Source: Chloroflexota bacterium
GTDB lineage: Bacteria > Chloroflexota > Dehalococcoidia > Lucifugimonadales > UBA3495
NCBI GenBank assembly: GCA_028873965.1
Contig: JAPPMU010000059.1
Span: 62,001-126,000, forward strand
DNA: 64,000 bases
Direction of reading: 5' to 3'
A model generated the notes under the pieces. It searched no databases. It saw only the letters and a list, made by a program, of their open reading frames with translations, and was not told the origin of the DNA. Positions 58,515 to 64,000 of this stretch are shown in pieces (position 1 is the first letter of the stretch; every line of letters starts with the position of its first letter). The translations under genes were made by a program, and so were the position numbers.

Positions 58515-60620
58515 ATGGCCGGTTACCGCAAGCATGAAGCGCAGGAATGGGCCTGGCAAACCTTGAAGGGGCAATGGACCACGTTGGTCACGCCCTTCAC
58601 GCCGGACAACCAGGTGGACACTGACGGTCTCCGCCGGAACATTCGTCACGTCCAAAGCTTGGGCGTGCGCGGCGGCGGTTGCACCTGGAACATGGGCGAA
58701 TTCTGGAGCCTGACCGAAGGCGAGCGTCGGCTGGTGATGGACACGGTGGCCGACGAAGCCGCCGGTCATTGGCTCATCGGCGCCCACGTGACCGACACCT
58801 CGCTGCGGGAGAGCATTGCGTTGGCCCAGCACGCCGAGCGCCGGGGCTTCGACCTGCTGATCATTGCTCCCTCATACATGGTGACCAAGACCGAGGACCA
58901 AGTGGTCGACTTCGTGCGCCAGGTCGCCGACAACACCGAACTGGCGATGATGTTTTACAACTCTCCCCAGTTCGGCATCACCATCAGCCCCCAGGGGTTG
59001 AAGCGGTTGTGCGCCATCCCCAACGTCGTCGGCGTAAAAGAGGCCAGCTTCAACCAGCAGATTTCCATTGAGACCCACCTCCTGGTCGGCCGCGACGCGA
59101 TCATCAGCACGCCGGACGAGTGGATTTTCCACAAGGCCAAGGAGCTGGGCTTCCACCAGCAGGTGATGTTCGCCAACACCTCCGATTGGCGGTTCGACAC
59201 TCCCCGGCACAACTACTACACCCAGTTCATCGACCGCGCCACCGCCGGCGACCTCGACGTGGACTTCTACAACCGCTACCTGAAGGACATCAAGGCGCTG
59301 TCCGACAAGTGGTGGGGCGGCGCCATGAAAAAGACCGGCGGCGCGCTGCCCGTATCCATGTGCAAGGCCTGGGGCGAAATGATGGGCATGGCCGGCGGAA
59401 GCGTTCGCGCCCCCCTGCACGACCTGACCCACGAGGAGAAGGCCGAGTTGTGGAGCGAGCTGGAACCGTTGCTGCCGCGCGCCGGCGCGCCGGCGCTGCC
59501 GGAACGGGAAGTGATCCACGGGCGCCCGCATGCCCCCTGGCTCAACGGCAACGGCGTGCGCGATGGGCGGAGCGGCCTTTCCGAGTCAGGCATGATGCTG
59601 CTGGTGAGCGCCCAGAACCGGGCTGAGGCGTTGGAAGCCGACCGGGGCGGCGCCGACATCATCGACCTGAAAAACCTCCAGGAAGCGCTGGTGGGATCGG
59701 CCCACCCCAGCCTGGTACGGGAAGTGCGGGAGCTCATCTCCCCCGAAAAGCACGTCAGCGTTACCCTCGGCGTCGTTCCCAACCAGCCGGGCACCGTCGC
59801 CATGGCGGTCCACGCCGCTGCCTTGATGGACGCTACCTCGGTCAAAGTCGGCTTCCAAGTTGCGGATTACGAAACCGCCGTTGAGGTCCTGCGCGAATCC
59901 CGCGCCGCCATCGGCAACGCCGAGACCAAGCTCATCGGCTCGCTGTTCGCCGACAACCTGCTCTTCGAGGGCGGCCTCGACCCTCACCTGATGGTCCAGC
60001 TGGCCATGGACGGCGAGTGCGACGGTTTCCTGATCGACACTCTCACCAAGGACGGGCGGAACCTGTTCGACTTCATGCCGGAACCCGTGTTGCGGGACAT
60101 GGTGATGCAGGCCAAGCAGGCCGGGCTGAGCACCGCCCTCAGCGGGCATCTCAAGCTGGAAAACCTGGACGAACTGGCCCGCATCAACCCGGATATCGTC
60201 GGCGTTCGCGGCGCAGTGTGTTCCAGCGGCGAGCGGGACCGGGCCGTAGCCTGGGAAGCCGTCGCCTACTTCAAGGAGCAGCTGGACCTCCGCAAAACCG
60301 GCGTGATCGACGTGCGAGCTCCCGTGGGAGCCTCTCCCGGCGGCAATGGCTACGGGAACGGCAATGGCAACGGCCACGGGAACGGATGGACTGTGATCGA
60401 CGGGCGCGGCAAGAACTGCGCCGGCGTCATCGCCGCGTTGAGTCGCCAGATGGAATACGACCGCGCTTCCTTTGTCGAGGCCATCCTCCACGACGCTCTG
60501 AACATCTACGATGTCATCTACTGGGCCGAGCAAGCCGGACACCGCCTGCTGACCCAGCGCAAGGAAAACGACGGCACCCTCCGCGTGTTGATCGAGCCCT
60601 ACGGCAACGGCAATCACTGA
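58515..60620 (+). CDS. Three-domain fusion: DapA-like aldolase, MfnB-like and TusA-like
   Basis: 701 residues. Residues about 15-325 are a dihydrodipicolinate-synthase/NAL-type aldolase with Tyr148 (MFYNSP) and Schiff-base Lys175 (VVGVKEASF). Residues about 358-600 match MfnB, (5-formylfuran-3-yl)methyl phosphate synthase: LLVSAQNRAEALEADRGGAD, IIDLKN, then IDTLTKDGRNLFDF and PDIVGVRGAVC keep both lysines of that family. After a Gly/Asn linker (GGNGYGNGNGNGHGNG) about 75 residues look TusA-like: IDGRGKNCAGVIAALSRQM with a cysteine in the CPxP position, and YWAEQAGHRLL. I know of no characterised protein with all three. It precedes the molybdenum hydroxylase genes but has its own terminator. 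Confidence 0.8.
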   Translation: MAGYRKHEAQEWAWQTLKGQWTTLVTPFTPDNQVDTDGLRRNIRHVQSLGVRGGGCTWNMGEFWSLTEGERRLVMDTVADEAAGHWLIGAHVTDTSLRESIALAQHAERRGFDLLIIAPSYMVTKTEDQVVDFVRQVADNTELAMMFYNSPQFGITISPQGLKRLCAIPNVVGVKEASFNQQISIETHLLVGRDAIISTPDEWIFHKAKELGFHQQVMFANTSDWRFDTPRHNYYTQFIDRATAGDLDVDFYNRYLKDIKALSDKWWGGAMKKTGGALPVSMCKAWGEMMGMAGGSVRAPLHDLTHEEKAELWSELEPLLPRAGAPALPEREVIHGRPHAPWLNGNGVRDGRSGLSESGMMLLVSAQNRAEALEADRGGADIIDLKNLQEALVGSAHPSLVREVRELISPEKHVSVTLGVVPNQPGTVAMAVHAAALMDATSVKVGFQVADYETAVEVLRESRAAIGNAETKLIGSLFADNLLFEGGLDPHLMVQLAMDGECDGFLIDTLTKDGRNLFDFMPEPVLRDMVMQAKQAGLSTALSGHLKLENLDELARINPDIVGVRGAVCSSGERDRAVAWEAVAYFKEQLDLRKTGVIDVRAPVGASPGGNGYGNGNGNGHGNGWTVIDGRGKNCAGVIAALSRQMEYDRASFVEAILHDALNIYDVIYWAEQAGHRLLTQRKENDGTLRVLIEPYGNGNH

Positions 60621-60651
60621 TTGTCTGCCGCAAATACCACGTCGCATCCAC

Positions 60652-60675
60652 AGGGGCGGGATCACTCCCGCCCTT
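60652..60675 (+). terminator. Terminator after the fusion gene
   Basis: Stem AGGGGCGGGA (60652-60661) with TCCCGCCCTT (60666-60675), loop TCAC; eight strong pairs plus a G-U and an A-U. It lies 32 nt after the stop. The following U-run is poor, so termination may be partial. Confidence 0.6.
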
Positions 60676-60696
60676 GCTAATTCAGTTTCCGGTTCG

Positions 60697-60725
60697 TTGA
60701 CCCGGTTTTCGGCCCGCCATATAAT
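60697..60725 (+). promoter_or_regulatory. Promoter of the molybdenum hydroxylase genes
   Basis: -35 TTGACC (60697-60702), 17-nt spacer, perfect -10 TATAAT (60720-60725). Transcription would start near 60732, about 70 nt before the first start codon. Strong sigma70 match that makes the three hydroxylase genes a separate unit from the fusion gene. Confidence 0.72.
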
Positions 60726-60802
60726 CCCCGCAGGCCGACGCCAAGCGGGATACTCCGCATTCGGAGCGTCCGCTCCACGGGTGTCGGCGTTGGAGGGCTG
60801 AA

Positions 60803-61723
60803 ATGGCTCGTTTCGACTACCTGGAGCCGCACTCTTTGGACGAGGCGCTCGGGATGTTGGGGAAGCACGGCAGCCGGGCGCGGCTGGTGGCCGGCAGCAC
60901 CGATTTTCTCGTCCGGTGGCGCACCGGTTCCTGGCGACCGGAGATCGTGGTCTGCATGCAGCACGTCCCCGGGTTGGACGGCTTGAGTTTCAACGATGAC
61001 GACGGCCTGTCCATCGGCGCGATGGTTACGGTCCAGGACATTGAGCAGGACGCGGTGGTCCGGGCGCGGTACCCCGCGTTGGCCGCCGGCGCAGCCGCCT
61101 TCGCCGGCGTGCAGGTGCGCAATCTCGCCACCGTCGCCGGCAACGTGTGCAATGCCTCGCCGGCTGGGGACACCCTGCCCGCGCTGTTGGCCTATGACGC
61201 CCAGTGCCGCATCGTTGGTTCCAATGGCGAGCGCTCGTTGCCGTTGACTGAAGTTTTTGTAGGGCCCGGTCAAACCGCCCTTGCCGCGGGCGAGATCATG
61301 ACCGAGATCAGATTGCCGACCCCGCAGCTGAACTCGGGCGGACTGTACATCAAGCACAGCCCGCGCGGCGCTATGGACATATCCGCCGTGGGCGCGGCCT
61401 CCGTGGTGAGCATTGGCTCCGACGGAACTTGCGCATCGGTCAGGATCGCACTGGGCGCGGTTGCACCGACGCCCATGCGCGCCTTCGGAGCCGAAGGCCG
61501 CCTGGTCGGCCAGACCCCCACCGACGAGAACATTGCCGAGTCGGCGCGGATTGCCGCCCAGTCTTGTAGTCCCATCGCTGACGTGCGCAGCGGCGCCGAG
61601 TATCGCCGCGAAATCGCTCGGGTCCTCACCGAACGCACCCTGCGACACGCCGCACAAACCGCGGTCGGCGGCGTACCCGAATTCGATGACATCCGACGCC
61701 TGGCCGTGCAAACCGCCTGGTAG
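60803..61723 (+). CDS. Molybdenum hydroxylase FAD-binding subunit (CoxM/XdhB type)
   Basis: Medium subunit, 306 residues, that passes electrons from the 2Fe-2S subunit to FAD. The FAD-binding loops are RARLVAGSTDFLVRW (about 25-39) and AGVQVRNLATVAGNVCNASP (about 97-116), followed by ASPAGDTLPALLAYDA. The C-terminal CO-dehydrogenase flavoprotein domain contains TEIRLPTPQLNSGGLYIKHS. GGAGG lies six bases before the ATG. It is first of the medium-small-large order typical of Cox/Xdh operons. The substrate cannot be deduced from this subunit. Confidence 0.93.
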   Translation: MARFDYLEPHSLDEALGMLGKHGSRARLVAGSTDFLVRWRTGSWRPEIVVCMQHVPGLDGLSFNDDDGLSIGAMVTVQDIEQDAVVRARYPALAAGAAAFAGVQVRNLATVAGNVCNASPAGDTLPALLAYDAQCRIVGSNGERSLPLTEVFVGPGQTALAAGEIMTEIRLPTPQLNSGGLYIKHSPRGAMDISAVGAASVVSIGSDGTCASVRIALGAVAPTPMRAFGAEGRLVGQTPTDENIAESARIAAQSCSPIADVRSGAEYRREIARVLTERTLRHAAQTAVGGVPEFDDIRRLAVQTAW

Positions 61724-61744
61724 CCGCTACGCGAGGTTGATGAA

Positions 61745-62221
61745 ATGAAACAGCCGCTCACTCTGAACATCAACGGCGAAATCCGCTTGATGCTGGTGGA
61801 ACCGGACTATTCGCTGCTGGATTGCCTGCGCGACGAGGCTCAGTTGACCGGAGCCAAGAAGGGCTGCGACGAAGGTGACTGCGGAGCCTGCACCGTGCTG
61901 ATGGACGGCAAACCCGTGACTTCATGCCTGGTGTTGGCCCATAGCGCCCACGATGCAGCCATCACCACCATCGAGGGACTGGCCGGCGTGGATAGCCTCA
62001 GTCCGGTGCAGAAAGCCTTCGTGGAGCACGGCGGCCTGCAATGCGGGTTCTGCATCCCCGGTCTGATCATGTCGGCCACCGGGTTCTTGCAGGAAAATCC
62101 GAACCCCACCGAGGAAGACGTGCGTTTCGCCATCGGCGGCAACCTGTGCCGGTGTACCGGCTACGCGCGCGTGGTGGAGGCGGTGATGGCGGCCGCGCAG
62201 GAAATGAGGACAACAGGCTGA
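61745..62221 (+). CDS. Molybdenum hydroxylase 2Fe-2S subunit (CoxS/XdhC type)
   Basis: Small subunit, 158 residues, with two 2Fe-2S clusters. The plant-ferredoxin cluster uses the cysteines of GCDEGDCGACTVLMDGKPV and TSCL (about 40-61). The second cluster, close to the molybdopterin, uses QCGFCIPG (about 99-106) and NLCRCTGYARVV (about 134-145). Spacing is canonical. It lies 21 nt after the medium-subunit gene and 34 nt before the large one. Confidence 0.96.
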   Translation: MKQPLTLNINGEIRLMLVEPDYSLLDCLRDEAQLTGAKKGCDEGDCGACTVLMDGKPVTSCLVLAHSAHDAAITTIEGLAGVDSLSPVQKAFVEHGGLQCGFCIPGLIMSATGFLQENPNPTEEDVRFAIGGNLCRCTGYARVVEAVMAAAQEMRTTG

Positions 62222-62255
62222 TCGGTCCGCTCCGGCAACGATGGAGGCACATGAA

Positions 62256-64000
62256 ATGACAACGCAGTTCAAGGTTTTGGAGCGCAATCATCCTCGTGTC
62301 GATGCGTATGACAAGGTCACCGGACGCGCCGCCTACGCGTCCGACGTGTATCTCCCGGGCATGTTGGCGTGCAAATTGCTTCCGAGCACACGAAACCATG
62401 CCCGCATCGTGCGCCTGGACACCAGCAAGGCAGAATCCCATCCTGGCGTTCGGTGCGTCGTCACCGGAACCGATTTCCCGAATATCCGGTACGGGTCCGG
62501 CGCCCTGCGGGACCGGTACGTCATGCCTCGCGAAGTCGTAAACTTCGTCGGCGAACCGATAGCAGCGGTGGCTGCGGACGACGAAGCCACGGCGCAGGAA
62601 GCCATCGAGTTGATCGAGGTGGAGTACGAGGACATGCCGGCGGTGGTCAACCCATTGTCCGCCATGGGTACCGATGCCGCGACGGTGCATCCCGAGCTGG
62701 AAGAATACGAGGGCTACGGGTTCACCCTGGGGCACAACGTCAGCACGCTTCTTGACGCCGACCGCGGCGACGTTGACCAGGCGTTCAGGGACGCGGATGT
62801 AGTCGTGGAGGACGTGTACCGCTCCCAGGGCATTAACCAGGGTTTCCTTGAACCCATGGCCTGCGTCGCTGACGTGGAGGCCAACGGCCGGCTGGTCGTT
62901 TACGCCTCTACCCAAGGCCCTTATCAAATCCGGGCCGCGCTTGCGGGCGCGCTCGAAATCCCGGTGTCGCGCATCCGCGTGGTTCCCATGGAACTCGGCG
63001 GCGGTTTTGGCGCCAAGCTGCGGTTGGCGTTCGAGGCGTTTCCCGCCCTCCTGGCGATGAAAACGGGGCGCCCGGTCAAGTTGGTGAACACCCGCGAGGA
63101 AGTGTTCACCATGAACGGCCCACGCCTCCCCGTGACCAACTACATCCGGTCCGGCGTCATGCACGACGGCACGATCGTCGCTCGCGAAGCCTACACGATC
63201 TTCGACGTCGGAGCGTACCTGGGCGCTGGCCCCAACTCGGGGATCGGTCATGGCATCGGCGCCTACAACGTGCCGAACTTCCGGCTGCGTTCCTACGGCG
63301 TGTACACCAACAAAATCTACGTCGGCTCGTACCGGGCTTCCGGCGTCGCCGACATGACCTTCGCCGTGGAATCGCACATGGACCGCATCGCTCACGAAAT
63401 CGGGATGGACCCCTATGACCTGCGGGTGAAAAATGCCCTGCGCGAAGGCGACGTTTCCGTGAGCGGGGCCGTAGTGCCCACCAACGGCCTCATGGAAACA
63501 CTGGAGGCAATCAAGGAAAAGATCGGCTGGCCGCGAGACCTGGAGGACGGCCACGGCGTGGGCCTGGCGCTATGCGAGTGGCGGAGCGGCAGCGGCCCGT
63601 CCACGGCGTCCATCAGCGTCAACGATGACGGCACCGTGAGCCTGCTGACGGGTTCAGTGGACATCTCCGGCAGCGACACCTCACTGGCCGCCATCGCCGC
63701 CGAAGCCCTGGGGATCCCCATGGACAAGGTGATTGTAGCCAAGCGCGACACCGATCTCGCGCCCTACACCGGACAGTCGGGCGGGAGCCGTATCGTGTAC
63801 TCCCAGGGCACCGCAGTGCAGCGTGCTGCTGAGGACACGGTCCAAAAGCTCACCGCTCTCGCCGCCGAGCGGTTGGGTGTCCCGGAGGATGCCCTGGGCT
63901 GCGAAGACGGCCGCATCTACGTGATGGACAACGAGCCGCAGGGCTTGACCTTTGCGCAGCTGGCCGCCGCCAGCATTACGTCCCGCGGCGGCCCGATCAT
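62256..64000 (+). CDS. Molybdenum hydroxylase large, molybdopterin-binding subunit (cut by window edge)
   Basis: First 581 residues of a CoxL/XdhA-type catalytic subunit; start ATG with GGAGG eight bases upstream. GRAAYASDVYLPGML (24-38) opens the family domain, EPMACVADVEANGRLVVYAS is the first molybdopterin segment and ELGGGFGAKLRLAFEAFPAL the second. The active-site loop reads GSYRASGVADMTFAVESHMD, not the AYRCSFR of true CO dehydrogenase and not the usual YRGxGxPQ of xanthine dehydrogenase. CO oxidation is therefore unlikely; the substrate is probably an aldehyde or N-heterocycle. The C-terminal third, with the catalytic glutamate, is outside the window. Confidence 0.92.
   Translation, partial: MTTQFKVLERNHPRVDAYDKVTGRAAYASDVYLPGMLACKLLPSTRNHARIVRLDTSKAESHPGVRCVVTGTDFPNIRYGSGALRDRYVMPREVVNFVGEPIAAVAADDEATAQEAIELIEVEYEDMPAVVNPLSAMGTDAATVHPELEEYEGYGFTLGHNVSTLLDADRGDVDQAFRDADVVVEDVYRSQGINQGFLEPMACVADVEANGRLVVYASTQGPYQIRAALAGALEIPVSRIRVVPMELGGGFGAKLRLAFEAFPALLAMKTGRPVKLVNTREEVFTMNGPRLPVTNYIRSGVMHDGTIVAREAYTIFDVGAYLGAGPNSGIGHGIGAYNVPNFRLRSYGVYTNKIYVGSYRASGVADMTFAVESHMDRIAHEIGMDPYDLRVKNALREGDVSVSGAVVPTNGLMETLEAIKEKIGWPRDLEDGHGVGLALCEWRSGSGPSTASISVNDDGTVSLLTGSVDISGSDTSLAAIAAEALGIPMDKVIVAKRDTDLAPYTGQSGGSRIVYSQGTAVQRAAEDTVQKLTALAAERLGVPEDALGCEDGRIYVMDNEPQGLTFAQLAAASITSRGGPI

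Overview
The window is a gene-dense, GC-rich (roughly 60%) stretch of bacterial chromosome with about 52 protein genes, one tRNA gene and no rRNA, CRISPR array, transposase or integrase that I could see. The gene set (two LLM-class flavin oxidoreductases, a Uma2-family protein, tandem FmdB zinc ribbons, a HyuA-HyuB fusion, a eukaryote-type IleRS, a Cox/Xdh-type molybdenum hydroxylase and a bacterial translin) fits an uncultured Chloroflexota lineage of the SAR202/Dehalococcoidia type. That placement is an inference from gene content, not a phylogeny.

Layout. 1-4.1 kb (minus): a housekeeping cluster, yceD-rpmF-fabD-nusB-acpP-udg-rnj, behind a near-consensus promoter. 4.1-7.7 kb: a B12-binding mutase subunit, tRNA-Arg(UCU), a 2-hydroxyacid dehydrogenase, an FAH-family protein and a possible GIY-YIG protein. 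7.8-15.9 kb: Uma2 protein, HyuAB fusion, class IV aminotransferase, flavin oxidoreductase, YvcK. 15.9-21.9 kb (plus): glmS, a phosphonoacetate-hydrolase-like enzyme, thrB, lysC and a glycosyltransferase. 22-29 kb: a TPR/acidic-tail protein, a double nitroreductase-like (SagB-type) protein, folB, a CitE-like lyase and polA. 29.1-35.8 kb (plus): two FmdB proteins, thiE, translin, a DUF2071 protein, a two-gene unit ending in a probable selenoprotein, and a membrane-anchored PQQ-type propeller. 35.9-44.7 kb (minus): a complete Opp/Dpp-type ABC importer with two tandemly duplicated lipoprotein receptors. 45-53 kb: flavin oxidoreductase, GYD protein, thiD, ileS, mutM, a double-ACT protein and a PLP decarboxylase. 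53.4-58.2 kb (plus): a compact, lower-GC four-gene island. 58.5-64 kb (plus): a three-domain DapA/MfnB/TusA-like fusion and the three subunits of a molybdenum hydroxylase; the large subunit runs off the end.

Two items stand out. First, 33407-33979 reads as one open frame interrupted by a single in-frame UGA inside a U-G-G-C redox motif. The UGA is followed at the right distance by a bacterial SECIS-like hairpin, so this is probably a UGSC-family selenoprotein that ordinary gene calling splits in two. Second, 53371-58172 encodes a PP-loop/PAPS-reductase-like protein, an SF2 helicase, a MORC/GHKL-type ATPase and a single-HKD phospholipase-D-type nuclease, each overlapping the next, with a shared 12-bp sequence on both flanks. 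I cannot match this set to a named defence system; it is the best candidate here for an undescribed one.

Other notable items are the DapA-MfnB-TusA fusion, a canonical EF-hand loop inside the OppC permease, duplicated receptor genes that carry along promoter and 3' hairpin with a compensatory base change, and several palindromes near promoters.
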